The notes beneath the pieces were generated by a model that saw only the letters and a list, made by a program, of their open reading frames with translations, was not told the origin of the DNA and did not search any database. Shown here in pieces: positions 35,086 through 44,565 of a stretch of 64,000 nucleotides of DNA; position 1 is the first letter of the stretch, and every line of letters starts with the position of its first letter. Source of the DNA: Andreprevotia sp. IGB-42 (GTDB lineage: Bacteria > Pseudomonadota > Gammaproteobacteria > Burkholderiales > Chitinibacteraceae); the NCBI RefSeq assembly GCF_009848685.1, contig NZ_WXTX01000002.1, positions 62,001 to 126,000 on the forward strand, written 5' to 3'. Both the position numbers and the translations under genes were made by a program.

Positions 35086-36981
35086 TCAGATTTCGACCTG
35101 CGTGCCCATTTCCACCACGCGGTTGGGTGGAATCTTGAAGTATTGCGTGGCGCGTACCGAGTTGCGCGCCATGATGCTGAACAGCCAGCCGCGCCAGCGG
35201 CTGATGGCTGGATGCTTGCCCTGCACGATGGTCTCGCGCGACAGGAAATATGAGGTTTCCATCGGTTCGAAATGCAACTCCGGCTGCAGCTCTTCCACCT
35301 GTGCAAGAATTTCCGGCACCTGTGGCTCTTCCTTGAAGCCGTAGGTGGCAATGATCTGGTGGAAGGTTTGCCCCAAACGGCGGATCACGACCCTTTCGCG
35401 ACGCGGCACGAACGGGATATCTGCAGTGGTCACGGTCAGGAATACCACCTGCTCGTGCAGCACCTTGTTGTGCTTGAGGTTGTGCAGCAATGCGTGCGGC
35501 ACCGAATCGGTACTGCCGGTCATGAAGATGGCCACACCCTCTACGCGCTGCGGCGGCGATGCTTCCAGGCTTTCGATGAAGCCGGCCAGGGGCAGCTCGC
35601 CCTCGTGCAGCTTGTCGCCCAGCAGCGAGCGGCCGCGATGCCAGGTCATCATCACGGTGAACGACGCCAGGCCTACCACCAGCGGCAGCCAGCCGCCATC
35701 AGGCACCTTCAGCACGTTGGCGGAAAAGAGCAGCAGATCGATCAGGAACAATACCGACAGCACGAACCACAGCACCACGCGGCGAGCCTTGCTCAGCGTG
35801 CGGCCCAGCACCATGAAGGCCAGCAAGGTCGTCATCACCATGGTGCAGGTCACCGCAAAGCCGTATGCAGCGGCCAGTTTGGTGGAGGAACCCGCCACCA
35901 GCACCAGCACGATCACCGAAACCAGCAATGCCCAGTTCACCTGCGGCAGGTAGATCTGGCCGATTTCCGTCTCGGACGTGTGTTCGATATTCATGCGCGG
36001 GCAGAAGCCCAGCTGGATGGCCTGCTTGGTCACCGAGAACGCACCGGAAATCACCGCCTGTGACGCAATCACCGTAGCCACCGTGGCCAGCACCACCAGC
36101 GGCACCAGGCCCCAATCGGGCGCCATCAGGAAGAACGGGTTCTTGATTGCCGATGGGTCACGCAACAACAGCGCGCCCTGGCCAAAGTAGTTGAGCACTA
36201 ACGACGGCAGCACAAAGATGAACCACGCACGGCGGATGGCCGGTCGGCCGAAATGGCCCATATCGGCATAAAGCGCCTCGGCACCGGTGAGCGCCAGCAC
36301 CACCGCGCCCAGCAGCACGAACGCCTGCACCGAATGGTATTCGGCAAAGCGCAACGCATGCACCGGGTTCATTGCCGCCAGTACGCCGGGGTTCTTGATG
36401 ATCTGCATCAGGCCCAGTGCGCCCAGCACGAAGAACCATAGCAGCATCACCGGGCCGAACAATTTGCCCACCGTGGCAGTGCCGCGCGACTGGATCATGA
36501 ATAGCGCCACCAGCACGCCGATCGTGATGTAGATGATGTACGGATCCAGCGTATGCGAAACGATACCGATCCCTTCCAGTGCGGACAGCACCGAAATGGC
36601 CGGTGTGATCATGCTGTCCCCGTAGAACAGCGCGGCCCCGAAAATGCCCGCCGCGGCAATCAGCAGCGCCTTGCGCGAGCCGGGCTTGGCCTTCTGCAGC
36701 GCCAGCGCCATCAGCGACAGCACACCCCCTTCGCCACGGTTATCCGCACGCAGGATGATGATCACGTACTTGAGCGACACCACCAGGATCAGTCCCCAGA
36801 AAATCAGCGACAGCATGCCGAAGACGTTTTCCTGGATGATTTCCAGCGGATAGTGCCCGTTCAGGCATTCTTTCAGCGTGTAGAGCGGGCTGGTACCGAT
36901 ATCACCGTAAACCACGCCAAGTGCTGCAAGCGACATCGCGGCAAGACTGGATTCGCGGCCGGTGGGGGAGGGATGGCTCAT
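35086..36981 (-). CDS. kup: Low-affinity potassium uptake transporter Kup
   Basis: Inner membrane K+/H+ symporter of 631 residues, family length. First segment motif GVVYGDIGTSPLYTLKE is the Kup signature; GALFYGDSMITPAISVLSA and GAEALYADMGHFG follow. About twelve hydrophobic segments fill residues 20-430; the last about 180 residues are the cytoplasmic domain (EGVAIFMTGS, SVPHALLHNLKHNKVLH). Start ATG 36981 (MSHPSPTG); a TTG at 36987 is in frame. It lies 30 bases after ampD on the same strand. A TATAAT box overlaps the ampD stop region (see promoter entry), so kup may have its own promoter. Confidence 0.96.
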   Translation of the reverse strand: MSHPSPTGRESSLAAMSLAALGVVYGDIGTSPLYTLKECLNGHYPLEIIQENVFGMLSLIFWGLILVVSLKYVIIILRADNRGEGGVLSLMALALQKAKPGSRKALLIAAAGIFGAALFYGDSMITPAISVLSALEGIGIVSHTLDPYIIYITIGVLVALFMIQSRGTATVGKLFGPVMLLWFFVLGALGLMQIIKNPGVLAAMNPVHALRFAEYHSVQAFVLLGAVVLALTGAEALYADMGHFGRPAIRRAWFIFVLPSLVLNYFGQGALLLRDPSAIKNPFFLMAPDWGLVPLVVLATVATVIASQAVISGAFSVTKQAIQLGFCPRMNIEHTSETEIGQIYLPQVNWALLVSVIVLVLVAGSSTKLAAAYGFAVTCTMVMTTLLAFMVLGRTLSKARRVVLWFVLSVLFLIDLLLFSANVLKVPDGGWLPLVVGLASFTVMMTWHRGRSLLGDKLHEGELPLAGFIESLEASPPQRVEGVAIFMTGSTDSVPHALLHNLKHNKVLHEQVVFLTVTTADIPFVPRRERVVIRRLGQTFHQIIATYGFKEEPQVPEILAQVEELQPELHFEPMETSYFLSRETIVQGKHPAISRWRGWLFSIMARNSVRATQYFKIPPNRVVEMGTQVEI

Positions 36982-37010
36982 GGGCAACCAGGCTGTATGT
37001 AAGTCGCGCG

Positions 37011-37016
37011 ATTATA
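37011..37016 (-). promoter_or_regulatory. Candidate -10 box of kup
   Basis: Minus-strand TATAAT, a perfect -10 consensus, overlaps the end of ampD and would give a leader of about 25 nt for kup. The -35 position (TCAGGA) is poor. Confidence 0.35.
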
Positions 37017-37602
37017 GCCCCGGGCTTGAGGGCTCCTGATAACTTTTGGGGCATCGTTGCGGCAAAGCAGCATAAATCTGCCGCCAGTCGAAATAAGGCC
37101 CGGGATCGGTCTTGCGTTCCGGCGCAATGTCATTGTGGCCAACGATGCTGCCAATTGGGTGCACCGCAGCAATCGCCTGCAGCAACGGTAGCAGGCTGGC
37201 ATACTGCGCGGGTGAAAACGGCTGCAGATCGGTGCCTTCCAGTTCGATGCCGATGGAAAAATCATTGCAGCGCGCCCGCCCTTGCCAGCGCGATGTGCCT
37301 GCATGCGCAGCACGCTGCAGACAGGAAACGAACTGGATCACCTCGCCATCGCGACGGATGAAGAAATGCGCGGCCACACGCAGCTTCACCAGATCGCCAT
37401 AGCCGGGCGCCGCATCAGCGGCCAGCGTATTGGTAAACAGCCGCTCGACATGATCCGAGCCAAACTCGCCCGGCGGCAGGCTGATATTGTGGATCACCAC
37501 CAGATCGACCGGCATGCCGGCTGGCCGCTCATCACGATTGGGGCTGGGCACATGGCGTGCGCCGTTGCACCAGCCATCAGCATCGATGGCGAAAGTGTTC
37601 AC
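37012..37602 (-). CDS. ampD: 1,6-anhydro-N-acetylmuramyl-L-alanine amidase AmpD
   Basis: Cytoplasmic zinc amidase that releases peptide from anhydro-muropeptides in cell wall recycling. 196 residues. Zinc ligands: His in VVIHNISLPPG, His in RAAHAGTSRW and Asp in KTDPGPYFDW; also IGIELEGTD and VGHNDIAPERK. Start is GTG at 37602, overlapping the pilR stop by GTGA with GGATGAAGGA just upstream, so translation is coupled to pilR. The gene order pilS-pilR-ampD is common in betaproteobacteria. Confidence 0.94.
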   Translation of the reverse strand: MNTFAIDADGWCNGARHVPSPNRDERPAGMPVDLVVIHNISLPPGEFGSDHVERLFTNTLAADAAPGYGDLVKLRVAAHFFIRRDGEVIQFVSCLQRAAHAGTSRWQGRARCNDFSIGIELEGTDLQPFSPAQYASLLPLLQAIAAVHPIGSIVGHNDIAPERKTDPGPYFDWRQIYAALPQRCPKSYQEPSSPGL

Positions 37603-38954
37603 TCCTTCATCCCCAGCCGTTCCATGCGATAGCGCATCGAGCGGAAGGTAACCCCCAGCAACTTGGCCGCTTGTGTGCGGTTGCCGCCGGTTTTTTCCAA
37701 TGCCTCCAGAATGGCCTGTTTCTCCACCCGGTCCAGGTAGTCCTGCAGCGTACCCACCCCATCGGCAGCGCTGCCCAGCGGCTCGCTGCCAGCCGGATTG
37801 AGCTGCAAGTCATCCTGGCAGATGGTTGCGCCGTCCGATAGCGCCAGCGCGCGCTCGAGCATGTTTTCCAGCTCGCGCACATTGCCGGGGAAATCGTAAT
37901 GCAGCAGCGCGGTCAGCGCACCGGCATCAAACTCGGGCTCGTCCATGCCGTTCTGGTGCGCCAGGCGCGCCAGCACATGGCGGGCAATCAATTCGATATC
38001 GCTGCCCAGCTCGCGCAGCGGCGGCATTTTCAGTTCGATCACGTTGATGCGGTAATACAAGTCCTGGCGGAACCTGGCCGCCTCCACGCATTTGGCCAGG
38101 TTCTGGTGCGTGGCCGAAATCAGCCGTACATCCACCGCTTCCTCGATGGTACTGCCCACCTTGCGGACCTTGCGCTCCTGAATGGCGCGCAGCAGCTTCA
38201 CTTGCATCGCCAGCGGCAGGTCGGCAACTTCATCCAGAAACAGCGTGCCACCGCTGGCAGCCTGGAAAAAACCGTCGCGGTCTTCGTTGGCGCCGGTGAA
38301 TGCGCCTTTCTTGTAGCCGAAGAACTCGCTCTCCATCAGATTTTCCGGAATCGCACCGCAGTTCACCGCAACGAAATCCTTCTCGACCCGGCTGGATTTG
38401 GCGTGGATGGCACGCGCTGCGCGCTCCTTGCCGCTACCCGATTCGCCGGTGATGTATACCGGTGCCTGGCTGCGTGCCAGCTTGTCGATCAGATCGAGTA
38501 CCTGATGAATGGGCGCCGATTCACCCAGCAGCATGCGCGCGCCCTGCGCGCCCTCCTGCACGGCAGGCGCATCATCGATGCGCAATGCGGATTTGACCAG
38601 CGTACGCAGCTGATCGAGCGACACCGGCTTGGCCAGGTAATCGAACGCGCCGGCCTTGAGCGCGGCAACGGCATTCTCGGTGCTGCCATACGCGGTGATC
38701 ACCGCAGCAGGCACATCCATTTTGCGGGCCTGGATATGGCGGATCAGCTCCAGCCCCTCGCCATCGGTCATGCGCATATCGGTCAGGCACAGATCGTAGC
38801 GATGGGCATCGAGCAGCGCCCGGCCCTCGCTCACGCTATGGGCCTTGTCGACTTCCAGCCCCATTTTCAGCAGGGTGAGCTCAAGCAGCTCCGCAAGATC
38901 GCGTTCGTCATCAACGACAAGAATGCGCTTTGCGCCCCTAGACTTTTTGGCCAT
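37599..38954 (-). CDS. pilR: PilR-type sigma-54-dependent response regulator
   Basis: 451 residues in three parts. Receiver 10-125 with Asp15/16 and phospho-acceptor Asp59 (CLTDMRM). AAA+ ATPase about 143-375: Walker A GESGSGKE (170-177), sigma-54 contact GAFTGAN (217-223), Walker B LFLDEV (238-243), then the arginine finger region RFRQDLYYR. Fis-type helix-turn-helix at the end (GGNRTQAAKLLGV). Its partner kinase pilS overlaps its start by 17 bp, and the layout is that of PilS/PilR, which activates pilin transcription through RpoN in other bacteria. No pil genes lie in this window, so the regulon here is not shown. It overlaps ampD by 4 bp. Confidence 0.9.
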   Translation of the reverse strand: MAKKSRGAKRILVVDDERDLAELLELTLLKMGLEVDKAHSVSEGRALLDAHRYDLCLTDMRMTDGEGLELIRHIQARKMDVPAAVITAYGSTENAVAALKAGAFDYLAKPVSLDQLRTLVKSALRIDDAPAVQEGAQGARMLLGESAPIHQVLDLIDKLARSQAPVYITGESGSGKERAARAIHAKSSRVEKDFVAVNCGAIPENLMESEFFGYKKGAFTGANEDRDGFFQAASGGTLFLDEVADLPLAMQVKLLRAIQERKVRKVGSTIEEAVDVRLISATHQNLAKCVEAARFRQDLYYRINVIELKMPPLRELGSDIELIARHVLARLAHQNGMDEPEFDAGALTALLHYDFPGNVRELENMLERALALSDGATICQDDLQLNPAGSEPLGSAADGVGTLQDYLDRVEKQAILEALEKTGGNRTQAAKLLGVTFRSMRYRMERLGMKE

Positions 38955-40518
38955 CGTATCTCCCGAACACTATCCTGAAGCAGGCGCCGCCTTCGTCCGG
39001 CGGCAGATATTCAAGCAAGGCCGCATTGGCGGCGCAGATTTCCCGGGCAATATACAAGCCCAGCCCGGTGCCTTTCGATTCGGTGGTGAAGAAAGGCTCG
39101 AACAATTGCGATTGTGCATCCGCCGGTACCGGCGGGCCATCGTTCACCACATCCAGCCGCCAGCGGCCGTCGCGCGTGCTTACCCGCATGGACAGGCTGC
39201 CCGGCTCCTTGCTGCAATAGCGCCAGCCATTGCGCAGCAAGTTCCACAATACCTGGTGCAGATGCCCCGGATCGAAGCGGATTACCGCTTCATCCGGGCA
39301 AACCATTGCCACCGGGATGCTGATGTCCTCCGCCTGGCGTACCTCTTCCAGGAAAGACGGCAACCAACTGGCGATGCGGATTTCACTCATCTGCACCCGG
39401 TCACGGCGGTTCAGCTCCAGCACGTCACGCACCATGCGCTCCAGCCGTGCGGCATTCTCGTTGATGATTTGCGTCAACCTGGCCTGCAACGGATCCGCGC
39501 TGCTCTCTTCGCGCAGCAACTGTGCGGCATGGCTGATCGCCCCCAGCGGATTGCGGATTTCATGCGCCAGGTTGGCCGTCAGCCGCCCGAGCGCCGCAAG
39601 CTTGAGCTGCTGCGCTTCGCGGCGCAGCCTGTCCATGTCTTCCAGATAAACCAGCACTTCCTGATCGGAAGAAGCAGCCAGACGCACAAAGCGTGGCCGC
39701 AGGGTCTTGCGCGAAGCCGCTTGCAGCAGCGGCGACAGCTGTTGCGGATCTTCCCGCCAGGCCGACAAGGCCTCGGCCAGGCCACTCAGCACGCTGGGCA
39801 AAGATGCATTGGGTCCCGGCTGTACGCCGGTCAGCCGTACCGCCTGATCATTGATCTGCCGGATCACCCCGTTGCGATCGACCACCAGCACACCATCGGA
39901 TACGTCCTGCAGGATGCGCTCGTTGAGTTGGGCCAGGTTGGCAAGATCGATGCCGCGCTGTTCGGCCAGCCGTTCGCTTTCTGCCGCATAGCGCGCCAGC
40001 CGGTGCGCCAGCCATGCCACGGCGAAGCATGCCGCGCACAGCAACGCAGGCACCAGGAATTCATCACTGGATGCACGCCCCACCAGAAACTGCCACATCT
40101 GTTCGCCCAGCACCGCGATGCTGGCAACAGCCGCATGGAACAGCGTCATGCGCCCGCGCGAAATCAGTCCCGCGGCCGCCAGATAAGGCAGCAGCAGAAT
40201 ACCCAGCCCGCTCTTGATGCCGCCCATCAGATGCATGATGCCGACAATGAACACCACGTCGGCCAGCACCTGGATGCCCAACTGGACATGGAATGCCGGC
40301 AAGCGGCGCGCAATGCCCACCGCAAACACCAGCGCAATGCAGATGTATGCGCCCAGCAGTTGCAGGAAGAATGGCCACTCCTCAGCTGAAATTGCCGGCT
40401 TTCTGGAGAGCCAGCTCACGCTGCCGAGCAAGGCGATCAGACAGAGAAAACGGAAAACGTTGAGGAGCGCCAGCGAGCGCCAGTGCAATTCGGAAGGAGA
40501 AGAATGAAGCCGGGGCAT
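38938..40518 (-). CDS. pilS: PilS-type membrane histidine kinase
   Basis: 526 residues. Six hydrophobic segments in residues about 20-190 (FRFLCLIALLGSVSWL, LGAYICIALVFAVG, VLADVVFIVGIMHLM and others). PAS-like region about 205-290. Dimer and phospho-acceptor domain with LAHEIRNPLG (His319). HATPase about 410-520: N box NLLRNGWRYC, and G boxes VNDGPPVPAD and STGLGLYI-like GTGLGLYIARE. The polytopic N-terminus without a periplasmic sensor is typical of PilS. Start ATG 40518 with GGAG six bases upstream, rather than an extended frame to 40605 that overlaps rppH. A GC hairpin lies in front of the ribosome binding site. Confidence 0.9.
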   Translation of the reverse strand: MPRLHSSPSELHWRSLALLNVFRFLCLIALLGSVSWLSRKPAISAEEWPFFLQLLGAYICIALVFAVGIARRLPAFHVQLGIQVLADVVFIVGIMHLMGGIKSGLGILLLPYLAAAGLISRGRMTLFHAAVASIAVLGEQMWQFLVGRASSDEFLVPALLCAACFAVAWLAHRLARYAAESERLAEQRGIDLANLAQLNERILQDVSDGVLVVDRNGVIRQINDQAVRLTGVQPGPNASLPSVLSGLAEALSAWREDPQQLSPLLQAASRKTLRPRFVRLAASSDQEVLVYLEDMDRLRREAQQLKLAALGRLTANLAHEIRNPLGAISHAAQLLREESSADPLQARLTQIINENAARLERMVRDVLELNRRDRVQMSEIRIASWLPSFLEEVRQAEDISIPVAMVCPDEAVIRFDPGHLHQVLWNLLRNGWRYCSKEPGSLSMRVSTRDGRWRLDVVNDGPPVPADAQSQLFEPFFTTESKGTGLGLYIAREICAANAALLEYLPPDEGGACFRIVFGRYDGQKV

Positions 40519-40537
40519 GCGGGACTCCAGCCGGGAA

Positions 40538-40560
40538 CCCGGCCCCGTTGCGGGGCCGGG
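40538..40560 (-). promoter_or_regulatory. GC-rich hairpin between rppH and pilS
   Basis: Perfect 10-bp inverted repeat CCCGGCCCCG/CGGGGCCGGG with a TTG centre. No T run follows on the minus strand. It ends about ten bases before the pilS ribosome binding site and follows the rppH stop by seven bases; possible partial terminator or RNA-stability element. Confidence 0.5.
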
Positions 40561-40567
40561 AACATGT

Positions 40568-41071
40568 TTATTGTTGTTGCTGGATATGGCGGCGTGGCGA
40601 GCCATCGATAAAACGCGACAACTCGGTCAACGCGGCTTCGTAGACACCGCGCTTGAACTCGATCACCGCCTCCAGCGGTGCCCAGTATTCGTTCCAGCGC
40701 CAGGCATCGAACTCGGGATGACTGGTACGGCGCAGACAGACGTCCGAATCGTGTCCAGTCAAACGGAGCAGAAACCAGATCTGCTTCTGGCCTTTATAGG
40801 TGCCGCGCCATTCGCGGCGAACCCAGTGAGTCGGCACATCGTACTTCAACCAATCGCGGGTGCGGCCTATGATCTGCACCTGGCGGGGCTCCAGCCCCAC
40901 TTCTTCCATCAGCTCACGGAACATGGCCTGTTCCGGGGATTCGCCCTGCTTGATGCCACCCTGCGGAAACTGCCAGGAATGCTCACGCACGCGCTTGCCC
41001 CAGAACACCTGGTTCTGACGGTTGACGATGATGATGCCGACGTTCGGGCGATAGCCGTCACGGTCGAGCAT
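40568..41071 (-). CDS. rppH: RNA pyrophosphohydrolase (Nudix)
   Basis: Removes pyrophosphate from 5'-triphosphate RNA ends, starting RNase E decay. 167 residues. [15 protein letters not shown] at the start and the Nudix box [22 protein letters not shown] identify it (GxnREXXEEXG-type residues Glu at the box end). WQFPQGG precedes the box; [11 protein letters not shown] and [13 protein letters not shown] follow, as in E. coli RppH. Start ATG 41071 with AAGG seven bases upstream. Same strand as pilS, with about 50 bases between stop and pilS start. Confidence 0.95.
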   Translation of the reverse strand: MLDRDGYRPNVGIIIVNRQNQVFWGKRVREHSWQFPQGGIKQGESPEQAMFRELMEEVGLEPRQVQIIGRTRDWLKYDVPTHWVRREWRGTYKGQKQIWFLLRLTGHDSDVCLRRTSHPEFDAWRWNEYWAPLEAVIEFKRGVYEAALTELSRFIDGSPRRHIQQQQ

Positions 41072-41299
41072 GGTAATACCTTGTAAATCTTGGGTTAGAC
41101 CAATTCTCTCATCTTGCACCCCGGTTAGGAAGGGGCACGGAGGGCAAACATCGGTGCTGCCCGCCTATCTGGCGCGCACATGCTTGCTGGTGGTGATAAC
41201 CCGGAGCGGGAAAGCGATTTTTTCAGCCAGGCTGATCATCGACGGCACGCATCATCGCTGCATTCCGGAGGGATTCGATCACGTCAGCCTTCAGGCAGG

Positions 41300-42088
41300 C
41301 TACACGAACAGCTTTCTGTCGTTATGCGGATTCATCCGCGCCAGATCAGTGACGAACTCGGTGAATTCCAGCCCGTATTGCGCTTCCAGCTTTTGCGCAC
41401 GTGCGGTGAGCGCCTCCCATTTCGGGTCGCCCAACGGGCGTTTGAAGCCGAAGGCAATCACATTGCCTTTTTGCCTTGCCGGCAAACACAGGAAACAACC
41501 ATCGAACACATCGGAAAGGCGATCACAGTATTGCTGGAAGCGCTTGTCCGATCCCCACAGGTTGACTGCCAGCACACCATCGCCGCTCAGCTTGTCGCGG
41601 CAGGCCATGAAGAAGTCCGGCGTGGCCAGCGGCGGGGCGATGCCGGTAGCGCTATAGGCATCCATCACGATCAGGTCGGCGCTGCCGTCGGCCATACTGC
41701 ACACGTGGGCAGCACCGTCGCCGGTGATCACGTCCAGCCTGGCGTCATCATCGGGCAGGAAGAACATGCTGCGTGCCACGTTCACTACCTGCTGGTGCAG
41801 TTCCACGCAGGTGATGTGCGTTTGCGGCAGATTGCCGTATGCCCACTTGGCGATAGAACCGCCCCCCAGGCCGATCAGCAGCATCTCGCGCGGCGGCTCG
41901 ATGAACAACAGGCAACCGAACACGCAACGGCTGTACGCCAGCACCAGCTCCGCCGGGTTGTTCACGCGCATGGCGCTTTGCGTATCGTCGTTGCCGAAGT
42001 GCAGCTTGCGGATGCCGAACTCCTCGGAGATATCGATCACCAGTTCATCATCGGGCCGGCTGGAAAAGCGCTTGGAGCGGAACAGCAT
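41300..42088 (-). CDS. SpeE-like methyltransferase-fold protein, polyamine motifs altered
   Basis: 262 residues with a spermidine-synthase-like Rossmann domain: LLIGLGGGSIAKW (AdoMet-type loop), CVELHQQVVNVAR, DVITGDGAAHV and LIVMDAYSATG. In aminopropyltransferases the first loop is GGGDG and the last is DSTDP; here both acidic substrate residues are missing (GGGS, DAYS). So it probably is not a spermidine synthase. It starts at ATG 42088, whose A is the last base of the ttcA stop (TGATG), so the two are translationally coupled. This ttcA-coupled position is a clue that its role may relate to tRNA or to a small-molecule methylation. Substrate unknown. Confidence 0.75.
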   Translation of the reverse strand: MLFRSKRFSSRPDDELVIDISEEFGIRKLHFGNDDTQSAMRVNNPAELVLAYSRCVFGCLLFIEPPREMLLIGLGGGSIAKWAYGNLPQTHITCVELHQQVVNVARSMFFLPDDDARLDVITGDGAAHVCSMADGSADLIVMDAYSATGIAPPLATPDFFMACRDKLSGDGVLAVNLWGSDKRFQQYCDRLSDVFDGCFLCLPARQKGNVIAFGFKRPLGDPKWEALTARAQKLEAQYGLEFTEFVTDLARMNPHNDRKLFV

Positions 42089-43032
42089 CAGTCCGCCCCG
42101 CAACCGGCAACATCGGCTGGCTTCGATGCCAGGATGGAAATGCGTGCCGGATCCTTGAAGGTTTCACGGTCGAACGCCTTGTCGCCGTCTTCACGCGCCA
42201 CGCCATCCGCCTTCGCACCGGCAAAGTCATGCAGCTTGGTATCGGCCAGATGCGATGGCACCACGTTCTGCAGGCTGCGGAACATGGTTTCGATACGGCC
42301 GGGAAAGCGCTTGTCCCAGTCGGCAATCATGTCGCCGATCACAGCACGCTGCAGATTGGGCTGCGAGCCGCACAGATTGCACGGAATGATCGGGAAACCC
42401 TTCAGCGCGGAATACTTGATGATGTCCTTCTCACGGCAGTACGCCAGCGGGCGGATCACCACATGCTTGCCGTCGTCCGATACCAGCTTGGGCGGCATGG
42501 CCTTGAGCTTGCCGCCGTAGAACATGTTGAGGAACAGCGTTTCCAGAATGTCTTCGCGGTGGTGGCCCAATGCGACCTTGGTAGCGCCCAGTTCGTCGGC
42601 CACGCGGTACAGGATGCCGCGGCGCAGGCGCGAGCACAGGCTACAGGTGGTCTTGCCCTCAGGCACCAGCTTCTTGACGATGCTGTAGGTGTCTTCCTCG
42701 ATGATGCGGTATTCCACCCCCAGCGCGGCCAGGTACTCGGGCAGCACATGCTCGGGAAAGCCCGGCTGCTTCTGGTCCAGATTGACCGCGACGATACTGA
42801 AGTTGATCGGCGCCGAGCGCTGCAGGCTGAGCAGGATGTCGAGCATGGTGTAGCTATCCTTGCCGCCGGACAGGCACACCATCACGCGGTCACCCTCTTC
42901 GATCATGTTGAAATCGTTGATGGCATCGCCCACCGCATGGCGCAGCCATTTGTTGAGCTTGTTGAGTTTCTGCTTTGCAGCCGCATCACGCTCTGCATCG
43001 TTCAGCGCGGCGGTTTCCGTATTGGCGTTCAT
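42088..43032 (-). CDS. ttcA: tRNA 2-thiocytidine synthesis protein TtcA
   Basis: Iron-sulfur enzyme that makes 2-thiocytidine at position 32 of some tRNAs. 314 residues. PP-loop [13 protein letters not shown] (ATP), cluster cysteines in [10 protein letters not shown] and CNLCGSQPN, plus [21 protein letters not shown]. The protein matches E. coli TtcA in length. Start ATG 43032 (MNANTET) with AGGG five bases upstream; a start at 43053 is possible but has no ribosome binding site. One base overlap with the SpeE-like gene. Confidence 0.95.
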   Translation of the reverse strand: MNANTETAALNDAERDAAAKQKLNKLNKWLRHAVGDAINDFNMIEEGDRVMVCLSGGKDSYTMLDILLSLQRSAPINFSIVAVNLDQKQPGFPEHVLPEYLAALGVEYRIIEEDTYSIVKKLVPEGKTTCSLCSRLRRGILYRVADELGATKVALGHHREDILETLFLNMFYGGKLKAMPPKLVSDDGKHVVIRPLAYCREKDIIKYSALKGFPIIPCNLCGSQPNLQRAVIGDMIADWDKRFPGRIETMFRSLQNVVPSHLADTKLHDFAGAKADGVAREDGDKAFDRETFKDPARISILASKPADVAGCGAD

Positions 43033-43152
43033 GGTGGCCCTGGGGTATCCCAATAGCGTCGGGGCGCGATGCGCCCCGAGATAGAGTCTTGAATTGGTAA
43101 GGATTTTACCGCAAAAGCACGCGCTTACCTATGGCAGCAGCCATGAGGCATG

Positions 43153-43833
43153 CTATGCGGACCACGCCAGCAATGCAGCACCATGCTCGCCCAGCCAGTC
43201 CCGCTGTTTTTTCCAGTCCGGGCAAACGGCGGCCACGACGGCCCAGAACCGCGGCGAGTGGTTCAGCTCTGCCAGATGTGCCAGCTCGTGGATGATCACG
43301 TAATCGATCACTTCGGGCGGCGCCTGCATCAGCCGCCAGCTCAGGCGCACATCACCGGCGGCGGTGCAGCTACCCCAGCGGGTTCTGGCACTGGTGAGCA
43401 ATACCCGGCGTGCCACCAGATTCATCCGCTGCTGCCAGAGCGCGACGCGCTGCAGGAAGTAAGGCCGCGCGGCGCGCTGGCAAAAACGCGCAAATGCGGC
43501 CGGCAGCTGATCCGGCGGTGCGGCCAGCGCCAGCGTGGCATCATCCAGCCGCGCACGGCCGGCATTGGCAATCAGCATGCGGGGGCTGCCCAGCCACAGC
43601 ACCTGCCCACCGCCGGCAAGCTGCGGCGCAGCTGCACGCGGGGTATCGAGGTGGCGCAGGATCCAGTCGGCTTTCAGGCGGATCACCCGTTCGGCCTCGG
43701 CCACCGGCGCACGTGCCGGCAATGTGACGGTCAACCCGTCACCGCCGATTTTCAGGCCGATAGAGCGCCGGCGTGCGCTGCGCTTGAGCGTGTAATCGAG
43801 TGTGCGGCTGCCCAGCTCAAGCCGTTGCCGCAT
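43153..43833 (-). CDS. YgjP-type zinc metallopeptidase-like protein (DUF45)
   Basis: 226 residues. The zinc motif HELAHLAELNHSPRFW (HExxH plus a downstream His) and RWGSCTAAGDVRLSWRL are the hallmarks of the YgjP/DUF45 family. The N-terminal part (YTLKRSARRRSIGLKI) is beta-rich. Proteolytic activity has not been shown for most members. It starts at ATG 43833 (GTG 43836 also in frame), overlapping the end of plsC by about 17 bases. Last gene of a glyQ-lipoprotein-glyS-gmhB-plsC chain on the same strand. No terminator was recognised in the 120 bases after it. Confidence 0.88.
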   Translation of the reverse strand: MRQRLELGSRTLDYTLKRSARRRSIGLKIGGDGLTVTLPARAPVAEAERVIRLKADWILRHLDTPRAAAPQLAGGGQVLWLGSPRMLIANAGRARLDDATLALAAPPDQLPAAFARFCQRAARPYFLQRVALWQQRMNLVARRVLLTSARTRWGSCTAAGDVRLSWRLMQAPPEVIDYVIIHELAHLAELNHSPRFWAVVAAVCPDWKKQRDWLGEHGAALLAWSA

Positions 43834-44560
43834 CACGGGGAAACCTGGGGCCGCGCTCGGGAAAGGCGGCCAGTTGGCCTTCGATCCAGCCTTCCACTTC
43901 GGTCATGATGGCATTGGCGGTGCGATCGGCAGTAGGGATCACCGGGCCGACCTTCACCGTGATGGTGCCCGGCCACTTCAAAAACGAGTTACGTGGCCAG
44001 AACTCGCCCGAGTTCAATGCCACCGGCAGGATGGGCACATGCAGCTCGCTGGCAAGGCGCGCACCGCCCTGTTTGTAATGGCCACGCTGCCCCGGCGGCA
44101 CGCGCGTGCCTTCCGGAAAGATCAGGATGCAGAAACCCAGCCCCAAGCGGTTGCGGCCCTGTTCCATCAACAGGCGCTGTGCTTCCGAGCGATTGCCGCG
44201 GTCGATGGCAATCGGCGACAGCGTGCGCAAGCCCCAACCGAAGAACGGCACTTTAAGCAGCTCACGCTTCAGCACGAACACCATGGGCGGCAGCATCTCC
44301 TGCAGCGCCATGGTTTCCCATGCGGACTGATGCTTGCTCATGATCATCACCGGCTGTTTGGGCACGTTTTCCAGCCCTTCCACCCGGTATTTCACGCCGC
44401 AGGTCACGCGCAGCCAGAAAATCATCATGCGTGACCACTTGCTGACGAAGCGGTAACGCGCCACCGGCGGCAGCGGCAACATCAGCAGGCAAAGAATGGC
44501 ATAAGGCGGGGTGACCACCAGCATACCCAGCCAGTACAGCGCAGAACGGAACCAGATCAT
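43817..44560 (-). CDS. plsC: 1-acyl-sn-glycerol-3-phosphate acyltransferase
   Basis: Membrane enzyme that acylates lysophosphatidic acid to phosphatidic acid. 247 residues. N-terminal hydrophobic segments (WLGMLVVTPPYAILCLLMLPLP). Acyltransferase motif I SKHQSAWET has the H-x4-E form instead of H-x4-D. Motif II PFFGWGLR, motif III FPEGTRVPPGQ and motif IV VPILPVALNSG. HxxxxE is common in betaproteobacterial PlsC, so it is probably active. It starts 5 bases past gmhB and overlaps the DUF45 gene at its end. A longer upstream frame in the same register crosses gmhB and is not used. Confidence 0.92.
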   Translation of the reverse strand: MIWFRSALYWLGMLVVTPPYAILCLLMLPLPPVARYRFVSKWSRMMIFWLRVTCGVKYRVEGLENVPKQPVMIMSKHQSAWETMALQEMLPPMVFVLKRELLKVPFFGWGLRTLSPIAIDRGNRSEAQRLLMEQGRNRLGLGFCILIFPEGTRVPPGQRGHYKQGGARLASELHVPILPVALNSGEFWPRNSFLKWPGTITVKVGPVIPTADRTANAIMTEVEGWIEGQLAAFPERGPRFPRDAATA

Positions 44561-44565
44561 GTGTA

